Positions 35,966 through 46,239 of a stretch of 64,000 nt of DNA are shown here, in pieces. Every line of letters starts with the position of its first letter. Position 1 is the first letter of the stretch. The DNA is taken from NCBI RefSeq assembly GCF_009857885.1, contig NZ_WWER01000003.1:124001-188000 (forward strand), read 5' to 3'. Source of the DNA: Pusillimonas sp. TS35 (GTDB lineage: Bacteria > Pseudomonadota > Gammaproteobacteria > Burkholderiales > Burkholderiaceae_B). The notes beneath the pieces are model-generated. The model saw only the letters and a list, made by a program, of their open reading frames with translations, had not been told where the DNA came from and did no database searches. The translations under genes were made by a program, and so were the position numbers.

Positions 35966-38821
35966 GTGACTCAGCCCGCCGCTTCCCCCCGGGAACCCCT
36001 CGCCTTGCGTCAAGACATCCGCCGCCTCGGTAAAACCCTGGGGGAAGTCATCAGAGAGTGCGAAGGCAAGACGGTGTATGAAGCCATCGAAAAGCTGAGG
36101 CGAGCGGCGGTGAAGTTCCGCCGCGAAGGAGACCCGCGCGACAGCCGCACGCTGGCGCGGCAGATACAGCGCCTGGCGGACGAAGACTCGAATTCCGTGG
36201 CGCGCGCGTTCAGCTATTTTCTGCATCTTTCGAACCTGGCCGAAGACCGCGACCAGAACCGGCGCCAACGCACGCACGATCTGGCGGACGGCGCACCCAC
36301 CCGCGGCAGCCTGCGACACGCGTTGGCCCTGCTGCATGAGCAGGGCATCAGCAGCCGCAAGGTGCAGCGGTTTCTGGCGCAGACGTGTATCGTGCCCGTG
36401 CTCACTGCCCACCCCACTGAAGTACAGCGCAAGAGCACGCTGGACCTACACCGCGAGATTGCCGCGCTACTGGCCCACGCGGACGATACGCTTACACCCG
36501 CCGAACAACGGCACGCCCAGCTTCGCCTGACGGGCCTGGTGTCCACGTTGTGGCAGACGCGCATGCTGCGCCGCCAGAAACTGACCGTCGTCGACGAGAT
36601 CGACAATGCCCTGAGTTACTACCACAGCACGTTCCTGAACGCCCTGCCGCGGCTGTACCAAGACCTGGGCGAGTGCCTGAACCCGCCCGTAGGGTCAGCC
36701 TTCGATGTCAAGGCCGCCCCGCTGCCGCCGTTTCTGCGCATGGGCAGCTGGATCGGCGGCGACCGCGACGGCAACCCAAATGTCGACGCGGCCACGCTGG
36801 AGCAGGCGCTGCTGCGCCAATCCACCGTCATCATGCGCCATTATCTCGATGAGATGATTACGCTGGGCACCGAGTTGTCGCTGTCCCGCTCGCTGGAGAA
36901 CGCGAGCCCCGAGCTCTTTGCACTATCGCTTGCCAGCCAGGACGCCTCCGCCCATCGCGCCGACGAGCCCTATCGACGCGCCTGCATCCATATCTACGCC
37001 AGGCTGGCTGCCACGGCGCAGGCGCTCACTGGCCGCGCGCTCGCCACGCGGCCCACTTACGACGCGCCCGCCTATGCGGGCCCCGAGGCCTTTCAACACG
37101 ATCTGCAAGTAATTGCGGACTCGCTCGACAGACACCACGGCGCCGTCATCGCGCAGTTGCGCCTTGCGGGCCTGATACAGGCCGTCGCCATCTTCGGTTT
37201 TCACCTCGCCACGGTCGACCTGCGCCAGAGCTCCGACGTGCATGAACGCGTGATCACCGAGCTGCTGCACAAAGCCGGCGTGCAATGGAACGGCAAACCC
37301 GCCGACTACACCAAGCTGAACGAGGAGGATCGCGTCGCGTTGCTGCGCCGCGAAATCCGCGAGCTGCGTCCGCTGGTATCGCCATGGATTGCCTATACAC
37401 CCGAAACCGAAAAAGAACTGGCCATTTTGCGTATGGCCGCCGCCTGCCGGCACAAATACGGGCATGCCGCCATTCAACAAGCCATCGTCTCGCACACCGA
37501 AACCTTGAGCGATCTGCTGGAAGTACTGGTACTGCAGCAGGAAACAGGGCTCATCGCCCCCATGCGCGATGGCGATGACGCCCCGGCGGGGCTGATGGTG
37601 GTACCCCTGTTCGAAACCATACCCGACTTGGCGCGCGGTCCCGACATCATGGCCGCCTGGCTCGATATTCCCGACGTGGCGGCGCGCGTGCGCGGCGCGC
37701 AGCACGGTATCCAGGAAGTCATGCTTGGGTATTCGGACAGCAACAAAGACGGCGGCTACCTGACGTCGAATTGGTCGCTGTACTGCGCAGAACGCCGGCT
37801 GGTGCAGGTTTTCGACACGCGCAAGACGCGCCTGCGGCTGTTCCACGGCCGGGGCGGTTCGGTGGCGCGTGGCGGCGGTTCGAGCTTCGATGCCATCGTG
37901 GCGCAGCCGCCTGGCACCGTAAACGGGCAGATACGGCTTACCGAACAGGGCGAAGTGATTCAGGCCAAGTACAAAGACGCCGAAGTGGGCCGCTGGCACC
38001 TGGCCAATATCGTCGCGGCCACACTCGAGGCCAGCCTTGCCCCCGCGTCATCCAGCGCACAGGCAGAAGACGACAACATGGCGCGCTTTGGCAGCGCACT
38101 CACCTTCATGTCCGACATCGCCGAGCGCAGCTATCGGGATCTGGTTTATGGCACCGAAGGGTTCAACGACTATTTCTTCGCTTCCACGCCCATACTCGAA
38201 ATCGCCGGCCTGAACATCGGCTCGCGCCCCGCCTCGCGCAAGGCCAACCAGCGAATTGAAGATCTTCGCGCGATTCCGTGGGGGTTCTCGTGGGCGCAAT
38301 GCCGTGTGATGCTCACCGGCTGGTATGGCATGGGTTCCGCGCTGCGCGCGTATGTCGAGCAAGGCTGCGACAGCGCACCCGCCACGCCCGCCAAGCGCTT
38401 GGCGCAATTGCGCGAGATGGCACAGGTATGGCCGTTCTTCCGTACCCTGATCTCCAACATGGAGCAGGTACTGGCCAAGACCGATCTGGAAATTGGCCGT
38501 CGCTATGCCGCGCTGGTGCCCGATGCTCGGCTGCGCAAAAAGGTTTTCTCGCAGATCGAAGCCGAGTTTGCGCTCACGCTCAAGATGTTTAGCGACGTGG
38601 CACAGCGCGAGCTGCTGGATGAAGAACCGACTCTTCGGGCGGCGCTGACCGAGCGCTTTGCGTATATTGATCCGCTCAACCACCTGCAGGTAGAGCTGCT
38701 GCGCCGCCATCGCCAGGAGGTCGGCAAGCCCGGCAAGGAAAGCGACGAAGAAAGCCGCAGCCAGCGCGCCATCCACATGACGATCAACGGTATTGCGGCG
38801 GGGCTGCGCAATTCGGGCTGA
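35966..38821 (+). CDS. ppc: Phosphoenolpyruvate carboxylase
   Basis: Carboxylates PEP to oxaloacetate to refill the TCA cycle. 951 residues. [13 protein letters not shown] with catalytic His149, [16 protein letters not shown], the glycine-rich [13 protein letters not shown] and the C-terminal [14 protein letters not shown] are canonical. It starts with GTG preceded by CAGGAG. Divergent from the E. coli-type ilvD. Confidence 0.97.
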   Translation: MTQPAASPREPLALRQDIRRLGKTLGEVIRECEGKTVYEAIEKLRRAAVKFRREGDPRDSRTLARQIQRLADEDSNSVARAFSYFLHLSNLAEDRDQNRRQRTHDLADGAPTRGSLRHALALLHEQGISSRKVQRFLAQTCIVPVLTAHPTEVQRKSTLDLHREIAALLAHADDTLTPAEQRHAQLRLTGLVSTLWQTRMLRRQKLTVVDEIDNALSYYHSTFLNALPRLYQDLGECLNPPVGSAFDVKAAPLPPFLRMGSWIGGDRDGNPNVDAATLEQALLRQSTVIMRHYLDEMITLGTELSLSRSLENASPELFALSLASQDASAHRADEPYRRACIHIYARLAATAQALTGRALATRPTYDAPAYAGPEAFQHDLQVIADSLDRHHGAVIAQLRLAGLIQAVAIFGFHLATVDLRQSSDVHERVITELLHKAGVQWNGKPADYTKLNEEDRVALLRREIRELRPLVSPWIAYTPETEKELAILRMAAACRHKYGHAAIQQAIVSHTETLSDLLEVLVLQQETGLIAPMRDGDDAPAGLMVVPLFETIPDLARGPDIMAAWLDIPDVAARVRGAQHGIQEVMLGYSDSNKDGGYLTSNWSLYCAERRLVQVFDTRKTRLRLFHGRGGSVARGGGSSFDAIVAQPPGTVNGQIRLTEQGEVIQAKYKDAEVGRWHLANIVAATLEASLAPASSSAQAEDDNMARFGSALTFMSDIAERSYRDLVYGTEGFNDYFFASTPILEIAGLNIGSRPASRKANQRIEDLRAIPWGFSWAQCRVMLTGWYGMGSALRAYVEQGCDSAPATPAKRLAQLREMAQVWPFFRTLISNMEQVLAKTDLEIGRRYAALVPDARLRKKVFSQIEAEFALTLKMFSDVAQRELLDEEPTLRAALTERFAYIDPLNHLQVELLRRHRQEVGKPGKESDEESRSQRAIHMTINGIAAGLRNSG

Positions 38822-38897
38822 CCCATGCACAATGGGCCTGCCACGGGCGGGTGCGCGCGGCCACGCGCTTTCGGTTGGCCCCGCGCACACCGCATGA

Positions 38898-39026
38898 TCA
38901 AATCATCGAATCGCCGTTGCGGCGCGCCGCCCGCATATCGCGGACCAGGCTGATCAGCAGCATGGCCAGAACACCCGCGGACAGCAACGGCCAGATCAGA
39001 ACATAGCTTGAAAGCAATAGGGACAT
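38898..39026 (-). CDS. Putative transporter small subunit (42 residues)
   Basis: A tiny gene on the minus strand behind the sodium symporter. GAGGAGA lies about 8 bp before an ATG that opens a 42-codon frame. It begins MSLLLSSYVLIWPLLSAGVL, has one long hydrophobic helix (about 2-29) and ends in a charged tail (RDMRAARRNGDS). Short proteins of this kind follow sodium:solute symporter genes in Bordetella/Achromobacter genomes and are annotated as transporter small subunits. An upstream in-frame ATG at 39032 is too close to the ribosome-binding site. It was recognised by translating the gap by hand. Confidence 0.75.
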   Translation of the reverse strand: MSLLLSSYVLIWPLLSAGVLAMLLISLVRDMRAARRNGDSMI

Positions 39027-39117
39027 AAACATTCTCCTCAATCGTCGTTAACCAACACTAAAAGCGCCTAGGACAGTATCGAGGCAGCCGCCAAAGGCGG
39101 CATGCCCCGTCACTTTG

Positions 39118-40818
39118 CTACCCGCGCGCATGCGCCAGCTCGGCGGCGGCGCGGCCCTGCGCAGATACGGGTTCCGCCGCCTGCGTCTCCTCATCGAAGG
39201 AGGTGACGCGCTCATTCAGCAGACTGAAGTCAAAGTTTTCATTGCTGCGCCAGCTCATGGCCGTGCAAATGAACGCACTCACGCCATAGGCGGTCAGCGA
39301 ACCCAACAGCACGGTGTAGTCGCGCAGAAAGCCGATGGTGTAGGGCAGCGCAATGGCGCCGGCCAGCAGGCCCAGCGCAATAGCGATGCGGGGCTTGAAG
39401 AACGCAAACGCCATGAGACCAATCACCACGGCAAGGCCGACCGTTGCGCACAACTCAAAGAACAGGCCAGCCAGGCCATCGAGGGGCAGCAGTTCAAAGC
39501 GCGCCACCGTAAACAGCAATACGGCCACAATCACCGACGTCGTAAACGCGCGGTTGGTAACCTTGCCCCAGTAAAAGCTGGCAATCACCGGGAACACGAT
39601 GGCACCCCACAACGCACCCACAAACACCAGCATCACCAGGATGTCGAGCTTCAGGCTTGCGAACACCACACCCAGCATGGTTGCCACCACCATCGTGGCG
39701 CGGCCCCACCACAGCATGCGCGCAGGGTCAACCTTACCCTTGGCGATGTTCTTGCCATAGATATCCGTCATCATGATGGACGACAGCGCAGCCAGATCAG
39801 AGTCGGCTGTGGACGAGAGCGAGCCGATCACCAGGATAAAGAACAGTGCAATACCCGCTGGCGGCAGATACGTGGACGCCATCTGCGGGATGATGTTGTT
39901 CATGTCGCCATCGGCCGGCTGCAGGCCAACGAACAACGCTAGCAGGCCCAGCATGCCCAGCCCGATGACCACCGCGCCATAGCCCAGCGTGGCAGTGAGA
40001 AAGGTGGGCTTGATCAAGTCTTCGCGCACCGCGAAAAGACGCTGCGCAATGGTCTGATTGCCGATCGCATAGGCCAGCACGGCCACGAAATACGGTGCGC
40101 CCTGCTCCAGAATCGCCTGTGTGGAGAAGAAATCCTGCTGCTCCAGCGACAGGTTGTGCATATTGGCGATCAGCATGTCGGTGCCACCCGCGTTGAAGAA
40201 AATCACCGGAATAATGACCACCGCCGCCAAAATCATGGCCACGAGTTGCGCGAAGTCTGTCATCACCGATGCGCGAAAGCCCGACCACAAGGTATACGAC
40301 AGCACGCCCAAGCCGGCGATCAATACGCCCTGGATGAAACTGAGCGGGCTCAATACCGACACCAGCGCGCCGGCCGCCGTGAAGTTGACCATCAAGCTGA
40401 TACAGCTGCCCACCAGGTTCGAGACGGCCATGATCAGCTGGCTGGAGCGGCCATGACGTGCCTGCAGCACCTCGGCCAGCGTATGGGCGCGCGGGGCCAG
40501 CGCGCGAAAGCGGCGCCCGAAGGGGTAGATGAACAGAATCATCAGTGCGCCCCACATGCCGTAATGCAGCGGACCCGAGAGGCCGTATTTGTAGCCCGAA
40601 GTCGCGCTGGCGTAGAACGAGGCGGCCCAGATCCAGGTGGCGATCATACTGGCGGCCGAGAGGCCAAAGCCCACCGAATTATTGGCGACCATATAGCCGT
40701 CCACGTTTTCTTTCTTTTGCCCAATCAGCAGCGACATCAGGAAGGTCAAGCCATAGAACCCCACCAGCAAAAGCAAGGTGGACGATGTGGAGAGCTGAAA
40801 AAAATCACCCTCATGCAT
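39118..40818 (-). CDS. Sodium:solute symporter family protein
   Basis: A 566-residue secondary transporter with about 13 hydrophobic helices. YGLTFLMSLLIGQKKENVDGY, the helix with WIWAASFYASATSGYKYG, and SLSSTADSDLAALSSIMMTD (the sodium-site helix of the SSS family) support the call. The C-terminal cytoplasmic tail (FDFSLLNERVTSFDEETQ) is hydrophilic. The start at 40818 (MHEGDFFQL) has AAAGGAGA ahead of it; the frame further upstream is discarded. The substrate is unknown. It is followed by the 42-residue small subunit gene. Confidence 0.92.
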   Translation of the reverse strand: MHEGDFFQLSTSSTLLLLVGFYGLTFLMSLLIGQKKENVDGYMVANNSVGFGLSAASMIATWIWAASFYASATSGYKYGLSGPLHYGMWGALMILFIYPFGRRFRALAPRAHTLAEVLQARHGRSSQLIMAVSNLVGSCISLMVNFTAAGALVSVLSPLSFIQGVLIAGLGVLSYTLWSGFRASVMTDFAQLVAMILAAVVIIPVIFFNAGGTDMLIANMHNLSLEQQDFFSTQAILEQGAPYFVAVLAYAIGNQTIAQRLFAVREDLIKPTFLTATLGYGAVVIGLGMLGLLALFVGLQPADGDMNNIIPQMASTYLPPAGIALFFILVIGSLSSTADSDLAALSSIMMTDIYGKNIAKGKVDPARMLWWGRATMVVATMLGVVFASLKLDILVMLVFVGALWGAIVFPVIASFYWGKVTNRAFTTSVIVAVLLFTVARFELLPLDGLAGLFFELCATVGLAVVIGLMAFAFFKPRIAIALGLLAGAIALPYTIGFLRDYTVLLGSLTAYGVSAFICTAMSWRSNENFDFSLLNERVTSFDEETQAAEPVSAQGRAAAELAHARG

Positions 40819-41455
40819 AGCGATGTTTCTCCTTTGTGTTGCATGCAGGCGCCGGACGCGCGCAAGCCGGCTGGCCCGCGCGGGGGCTACCCTGCGGTCC
40901 GGCATGGACGACACATCTTTGGTGCCTAGTCTGCAGCAGCAGGCAAATGCAAACGCACGCGCCGACGAAGCCGGTATGCGTCAAGAAAGCCTGATACTGC
41001 GGCGCCAGCCATAAAGGGCTGGACGGTTGTTCCGCGGCCTGATTGAGGCCGGGTGTACGGGTTTCGGCGTGAAGCCGGGCCACTGCGTAGCGGCCAATTG
41101 ACTGAGGGTTGCCCCCCAAAAAACATTACCGGTTGATACCGCCCGCGATGATTGCAGGGCTGCCGGGTAATGACTGCCAGCATTCTACTGCTATATCATT
41201 TGCATGTCTATCATTTCATCAGAAATCATTTCCAGGCTTACGTCCCGACACGCCGGGCGACATGTCTGAGGATACGTCTGACGCGACATGCCTTTGCTGC
41301 GATACAGTAGAACAACACACCGCCAGCACAGGGACCGGGCGGGGCCCGGCAACGGCCGCCGGCGCCCCTGCCACCAGGCGCTGATGAGCGGCCAAGGCAC
41401 TAGCGTAGCGGCAACGCCGTTGGCTGTGCCGTCGGCAATCGCAATGGAGAATGCG
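40819..41455. other. 637-bp divergent intergenic region symporter / CoA-transferase
   Basis: The longest gap in the window. It contains an AT-rich segment (about 41185-41235) with three ATCATTT motifs at a 15-bp period, a small hairpin CGGCCT-N5-AGGCCG (41035-41051), and otherwise GC-rich DNA. In-frame readings across it are not conserved proteins. It probably holds both promoters and a regulator site. Confidence 0.5.
41195..41239. repeat. Three 15-bp phased direct repeats (ATCATTT)
   Basis: Units ATCATTTGCATGTCT (41195-41209), ATCATTTCATCAGAA (41210-41224) and ATCATTTCCAGGCTT (41225-41239) are head-to-tail, with the first seven bases identical. Confidence 0.7.
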
Positions 41456-42982
41456 ATGAGTCACCGTGAAACGTTTGCATATTTCATGCGGGCCATGCTG
41501 CCCGCAGCCTCCTCGAGTTCCACAGCCTCGCGTCTACCCCTGCTGACCGGCGAAAGCGCCCTGCCCTCCGTCTATGCAGTTACCCCTTTTGCGACAGCGG
41601 CCATCGGCACCGCCGCCAGCGCATTGGCAGACTACATCGCGCTACGCTGGGGCCGGCGGCCCGAGGTCAGCACCGACGCGCGCCTTGCTTCGTTCTGGTT
41701 CCAGACTTCGCTCAGGCCCATAGGCTGGACAGTGCCTGCCGTGCGCGATGCCGTCACTGGCGATTACCCTACCCGTGATGGCTGGATACGCATTCACGCC
41801 AACATGGCGCATCACCGCCAGGCGGCTATTGCAGTGCTGGGCTGCGCCCCCGAACGCGACGCAGTGGCAGCAGCCATTGCCCACTGGGACGCGGAGCCGC
41901 TGGAGCGAGAGCTAGTGGCCGCGCATGCCTGCGCCGCCGCCATGCGCTCGCGCACGCAGTGGATGGAACACGAGCAGGGCCGGGCCGTGATGGCCGAGCC
42001 GCTCTACCACATCACCCGCTACGTAGCCGCGGATCCGGGCGCCGAAAGCGCTGCTGATACTGATGCACGTAGCAAAGCAGCGGGCGGCGCCATCCGTGGT
42101 GCCACCAAGCACACTGATGCGGGCGCCAGCGCCGCGTCCGCCACGGGCACACCCGCCTGGCGGGAAGAGGACGGTGGGCATGCGACCCTCGCCTGCCCCG
42201 CGCGGCCATTGGCGGGTTTGCGGGTGCTGGATCTCACGCGCGTGCTGGCTGGCCCAGTGGCCACGCGCTTTCTGGCTGGCTATGGCGCCACCGTGCTGCG
42301 CGTCGATCCGCCCTGGTGGTCGGAACCGGGCATGGTGCCCGAAGTAACGGTGGGAAAACGCTGCACAGAACTGGACATCCGCGACCCGCGCCAGCGTGAA
42401 ACCCTGCTGGCGCTGCTGACAGGCGCGGATGTGCTGGTGCATGGCTACCGCGCCGACGCGCTGGAGCGGCTGGGCCTGGGCGAGCGCGAACGCCAGGCGA
42501 TACGCCCCGGCCTCGTGGATGTATGCCTGAATGCCTATGGCTGGACAGGCCCATGGCGCGCGCGACGCGGATTCGACAGCCTGGTGCAGATGAGCAATGG
42601 CATAGCCCACGCCGGCATGTCGCATTATGGCAAGGACCGCCCCACGCCCCTGCCCGCGCAATGCCTGGACCAAGCGTGCGGCTACCTCATGGCCGCCGCG
42701 GCGCTGAGAGGCCTGTCCATGCGCCTGGCGCAACGGCAGGGCAGCGCCACCCGGTTATCGCTGGCGCGCATGGGCGAACTGCTGGTTACCCGACAGGCCG
42801 GCGATGCCGGCCCGCTGGCGCCCGAAACCGATGCGGACCTCGCCCCCGCGACGGAATATACCGCTTGGGGCCCCGCGCATCGCCTGCGCCCTCCTTGCCA
42901 GATCGAAGGTGCTCCCATGCGCTGGGACACACCCGCGAGCGCCCTGCGCGGCAGCGAGGCTACTTGGCCCACCGAGGCTTGA
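41456..42982 (+). CDS. CoA-transferase family III (CaiB/BaiF) protein
   Basis: 508 residues. The normal CaiB N-terminal motif, PLAGLRVLDLTRVLAGPVAT and then GADVLVHGYRADALERLG, appears only after about 240 residues. The first half (MSHRETFAYFMRAML through WIRIHANMAHHRQAAIAVLG) resembles the C-terminal half of other family members, so the halves look swapped relative to standard CaiB. An Ala/Thr/Gly-rich linker of about 55 residues joins them. GGAG precedes the ATG at 41456; an ATG at 41444 is possible. Substrates are unknown. Confidence 0.83.
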   Translation: MSHRETFAYFMRAMLPAASSSSTASRLPLLTGESALPSVYAVTPFATAAIGTAASALADYIALRWGRRPEVSTDARLASFWFQTSLRPIGWTVPAVRDAVTGDYPTRDGWIRIHANMAHHRQAAIAVLGCAPERDAVAAAIAHWDAEPLERELVAAHACAAAMRSRTQWMEHEQGRAVMAEPLYHITRYVAADPGAESAADTDARSKAAGGAIRGATKHTDAGASAASATGTPAWREEDGGHATLACPARPLAGLRVLDLTRVLAGPVATRFLAGYGATVLRVDPPWWSEPGMVPEVTVGKRCTELDIRDPRQRETLLALLTGADVLVHGYRADALERLGLGERERQAIRPGLVDVCLNAYGWTGPWRARRGFDSLVQMSNGIAHAGMSHYGKDRPTPLPAQCLDQACGYLMAAAALRGLSMRLAQRQGSATRLSLARMGELLVTRQAGDAGPLAPETDADLAPATEYTAWGPAHRLRPPCQIEGAPMRWDTPASALRGSEATWPTEA

Positions 42983-43052
42983 GCGTGCGCCGCTCACCGT
43001 TTGCGGTACGCACTAAGCGCGTGCGCCCTCCAAAAACCCGGCCATAAAAATA

Positions 43053-43086
43053 CCCCAAAGGTTGGACCTACATCCAACCTTTGGGG
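43053..43086. terminator. Intrinsic terminator of the tctCBA operon (perfect 14-bp stem)
   Basis: CCCCAAAGGTTGGA (43053-43066) and TCCAACCTTTGGGG (43073-43086) are perfect complements with a 6-nt loop. On the minus strand the hairpin is followed by TATTTTTAT, so it ends tctA transcription. It lies between the convergent CoA-transferase and tctA genes and may serve both. Confidence 0.88.
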
Positions 43087-43133
43087 TGCGGCTCAAGGTG
43101 CGGCCGTGCTTGTAACTTGGCGAGCCGCGTGTA

Positions 43134-44672
43134 TCAGTCGTCTGTTGCCAAAGAAGCTGTGGCGATACCCTTGCGCTTGCGCAGGTAGCGCAGCAGCGGC
43201 GGCACGACAACAATAAACAGCGACACGATCCACAAGCCCTTGGAAATGGGGCTTTCGACCAGAATTGACAGCTCGCCGTTGGTAATGGATAGCGCACGGC
43301 GCAGGTTCTGCTCCATCATATCGCCCAGCACTACACCCAGCACCAGCGGCGCCATCGGCAGGCCGGCCTTGCGCAGCAGGTAGCCGATGCTGCCGATCAC
43401 AGCGGCCATGGTCAGGTCGAAGGTGCCTGCGTTGATGGCATACACACCGATATAGCTGATGGCCAGAATGCCCGGCACCATCAGCCAGCCCGGTACCGAC
43501 AACACCTTGGAGAACACCCGCACCATCGGCACGTTCATGACGAACAGAATGACGTTGGCGATAAACAGCGATGCGATCAGGCCCCACACCAGTTCAGGTT
43601 TGGTATCGAACAGAACCGGCCCCGGCGTAATGTTGTACAGCGTGAGCGCGCCCATCATCACCGCCGTGGTGCCCGAACCCGGCACCCCCAGCGTGAGCAT
43701 GGGCACAAACGAACCCACTGCGGATGCCGTGGCCGCCGCCTCGGGGGCCACCACGCCGCGCATGTCGCCCCTGCCGAACTTGGCATCGGGATCCTTGGCT
43801 TCGACGATGCGCTTTTCGTTGGAGTACGCCACCGCCGCGGCCACACTAGCTCCCGCACCCGGCAGCACGCCGACCAAAAAGCCAATAAAGGCACTGCGCG
43901 CGACGCTCCATCTGGTGAAGATAAGCTCTTTCAGGTTGAACAGCTTGCGGCCTGATGACTCCACTTCCACATGCTGGCCCGACACCACTTTTTCGAGCAT
44001 TTCGAGCAGCTCGGCAATGGCGAACAGCGCAATCACCACGACCACGAAATCGATGCCGTCGAACAAATGCACCGAATCAAAGGTGTAGCGATAGACGCCC
44101 GAGTTTGAATCGACGCCCACCGTTGCAATCGCCAGACCTATCATGGCAGACAGCGCGCCTTTGACCGGCTGGTTGCCCAGCAGGCTGGTCAGGCAGCAGA
44201 AAGCAAAGATCATGAGCGCGAAGTATTCGGCCGGGCCGAAGGCCAATGCCCACTTTGCCAGCAGCGGCGCCAGCAGCACAATGCCGAACACCGAAACGAA
44301 CGACCCGCAGAAAGCCGACCAGGCCGACAACGAAAGCGCCACATTGGCCAGCCCCTGGCGCGCCAGCGGATAGCCGTCGAGCGTGGTCATGATGGCACTG
44401 GCCTCGCCCGGCACGTTGATCAGGATGGCGGTGATGCGGCCGCCGTACTCGGCGCCCACATACACGGCGGCAAGCAGGATCAGCGCGGTTTCGGGCGGCA
44501 GGTTCATCGCGAACGCGATGGGGATCAGCATTGCCACCCCATTGATCGGGCCCAGGCCCGGCAGCACGCCGACCATGGTGCCCAGAAAAGCGCCGATGAG
44601 CGCCACGGCCAGGTTGGACCAGGAAAAGGCAACCCCGAAGCCCAGTTGGAGGTGAGAAAGGATGTCGCTCAC
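43134..44672 (-). CDS. tctA: Tripartite tricarboxylate transporter, large permease TctA
   Basis: 512 residues with about 11-12 membrane helices. The family motifs GVLPGLGPINGVAMLIPIAF, YGGRITAILINVPGEASAIM and LGVPGSGTTAVMMGAL (the PGS/PGE signatures) are visible. It forms the channel that imports tricarboxylates with sodium or protons. Its ATG overlaps the tctB stop (ATGA), and it is the last gene of the operon, 48 bp before a strong terminator. Confidence 0.95.
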   Translation of the reverse strand: MSDILSHLQLGFGVAFSWSNLAVALIGAFLGTMVGVLPGLGPINGVAMLIPIAFAMNLPPETALILLAAVYVGAEYGGRITAILINVPGEASAIMTTLDGYPLARQGLANVALSLSAWSAFCGSFVSVFGIVLLAPLLAKWALAFGPAEYFALMIFAFCCLTSLLGNQPVKGALSAMIGLAIATVGVDSNSGVYRYTFDSVHLFDGIDFVVVVIALFAIAELLEMLEKVVSGQHVEVESSGRKLFNLKELIFTRWSVARSAFIGFLVGVLPGAGASVAAAVAYSNEKRIVEAKDPDAKFGRGDMRGVVAPEAAATASAVGSFVPMLTLGVPGSGTTAVMMGALTLYNITPGPVLFDTKPELVWGLIASLFIANVILFVMNVPMVRVFSKVLSVPGWLMVPGILAISYIGVYAINAGTFDLTMAAVIGSIGYLLRKAGLPMAPLVLGVVLGDMMEQNLRRALSITNGELSILVESPISKGLWIVSLFIVVVPPLLRYLRKRKGIATASLATDD

Positions 44673-45106
44673 AGGAATACCTCCAGCAGACCGAGCGGCA
44701 GTACAACGTCGAGCACTCGATCAAACAGGACGAAGAAGAAAACGCTCATGATCAAGCCGCCCAGCGCTACCTTGCCCCATGCGCCGCCGAACAGGCGGCC
44801 GATGAGGACAGTAACCAGCAGCGTAGCGATGATGAAGCCCAACACATTGAACAGCAGCGCATAGGCGATGCAGTACACCACCATGAGCATGATGCGCGTG
44901 TTGGCGCCCGACGGGTTGCGCTCGGCCGTGAACTGCCCCTTCAGGAGCAGCCACAGCCCGCACAACCCAATGCACAATGCCAGCAGCATCGGGAAGGTGC
45001 GCGGCCCGACAGGTTCATACGAGAACGGTGCCTCGATGCCCCAGCCGAACCAGGCCATGAGCGCCGCAAAGACAAGCGCGGCGAACCCAAGATAGCGGTC
45101 AGTCAT
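44669..45106 (-). CDS. tctB: Tripartite tricarboxylate transporter, small permease TctB
   Basis: 145 residues with four hydrophobic helices (about 7-24, 37-55, 71-104 and 117-137). FSYEPVGPRTFPMLLALCI is the conserved TctB segment following the first helix. It assembles with TctA. It lies 3 bp after tctC. Confidence 0.92.
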   Translation of the reverse strand: MTDRYLGFAALVFAALMAWFGWGIEAPFSYEPVGPRTFPMLLALCIGLCGLWLLLKGQFTAERNPSGANTRIMLMVVYCIAYALLFNVLGFIIATLLVTVLIGRLFGGAWGKVALGGLIMSVFFFVLFDRVLDVVLPLGLLEVFL

Positions 45107-45109
45107 GAT

Positions 45110-46108
45110 TTACTTCTTGATCAGGCCAAATTCGTGCGCCTGGGCGGCGTAGGCCTTGACACGCTCCTTCACGAACTTGTCGAGATCATCGCCCGACTTG
45201 CGGAAGGGGAACAGGCCAAGCTTCTTCTGCAGTTCGGCGAACTTGGGGTCTTGTTCCATGTTGCGGAAGGCCTGCACCCACCAGTTGTAGGCCTCGTCAG
45301 ACACTTTGGGGCCGACATAGAAGCCACGGATGATGGGCCAATCGATATCGAAGCCCTGCTCCTTCGCGGTGGGGATGTGGGACATTTCACCCGGCAGGCG
45401 CTCTTGGCTGAACACGGCCAGTACACGCACCGGCGCACCGCCCTGCAGCAGGTTATAGGCTTCGGCCGCGTCGCCCATATAGGCCTGGATATGGCCGCCG
45501 CGCAGTGCGGTGGCCGATTCGCCGCCGCCCTCAAACGCAACAAAGCGCATCTTGCGGAAATCCACGCCCGCGGCGCGCGCCGTCAATGCGGCTTTCATCC
45601 AGTCCTGGCTGCCGACGGTGCCGCCGGCGCCCAGCACAATCTTGGTGGGGTCCTGCTTGAGCGCGGCCATCAACTCGCCCAGCGTCTTGTAGGGGGAATC
45701 GTCGCGCACGATGGCCACGCCGTAGTCGGCGCCAACGGCCGCGAGCCAGCGCACGTCATTGACGTTGTACTTGCCGAACTTGCCTTGCGCGAGGTTGAGC
45801 AGCGAACCGCCCGAGAACGCCACAATGGCGTTGGCGGCATCAGGCTTCTGGCCCACAACGTGGTTGTAGGCCACCGCGCCGATGCCGCCCGGCATATAGA
45901 TGATGCGCATAGGTTCGGTGATCTGCTTGGTGGCTTCCAGGCCTTCCTGCGCCAGGCGGCAGGTGAGGTCGAAACCACCGCCCGGCTGGGCGGGCGCGAT
46001 ACATTCGGGGCGGCGCGGCGCATCGGCGGCCGCAGCGGCCCCCGCAGCCATTACACCGCCGGCCAGCAACAGGCCAGAGAGCAGTTTATTGAGCATGGAA
46101 GGTTTCAT
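45110..46108 (-). CDS. tctC: Tricarboxylate-binding protein TctC
   Basis: Periplasmic receptor, 332 residues with a signal peptide (MKPSMLNKLLSGLLLAGGVM, cleavage near AAAAADA). The mature start RRPECIAPAQPGGGFDLTCR closely resembles Salmonella TctC, the founding citrate-binding member, and differs from the usual PSHPIRLIVPFAAGG of Bug receptors. Citrate or a related tricarboxylate is therefore the likely ligand. GGAG precedes the ATG. It heads tctCBA and lies downstream of the tctDE regulators on the same strand. Confidence 0.93.
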   Translation of the reverse strand: MKPSMLNKLLSGLLLAGGVMAAGAAAAADAPRRPECIAPAQPGGGFDLTCRLAQEGLEATKQITEPMRIIYMPGGIGAVAYNHVVGQKPDAANAIVAFSGGSLLNLAQGKFGKYNVNDVRWLAAVGADYGVAIVRDDSPYKTLGELMAALKQDPTKIVLGAGGTVGSQDWMKAALTARAAGVDFRKMRFVAFEGGGESATALRGGHIQAYMGDAAEAYNLLQGGAPVRVLAVFSQERLPGEMSHIPTAKEQGFDIDWPIIRGFYVGPKVSDEAYNWWVQAFRNMEQDPKFAELQKKLGLFPFRKSGDDLDKFVKERVKAYAAQAHEFGLIKK

Positions 46109-46179
46109 GGTTCGTCTCCAGTCGATGTGTTCTCGCCTTTGCTCTGCCGCAAAGGCGTTCAGACAATCAGCAATCGGCA

Positions 46180-46197
46180 CTGCCCCTTATGGGGCAG
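46180..46197. other. Hairpin between tctE and tctC
   Basis: CTGCCCC (46180-46186) pairs with GGGGCAG (46191-46197) across TTAT in the 131-bp gap between the sensor kinase stop and the tctC start. It could attenuate read-through from tctDE, or be part of a TctD operator. Confidence 0.4.
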
Positions 46198-46239
46198 CTC
46201 GACGGGCAAGCGTACGCAAGTAAACCTTTCCAGTGGCTT

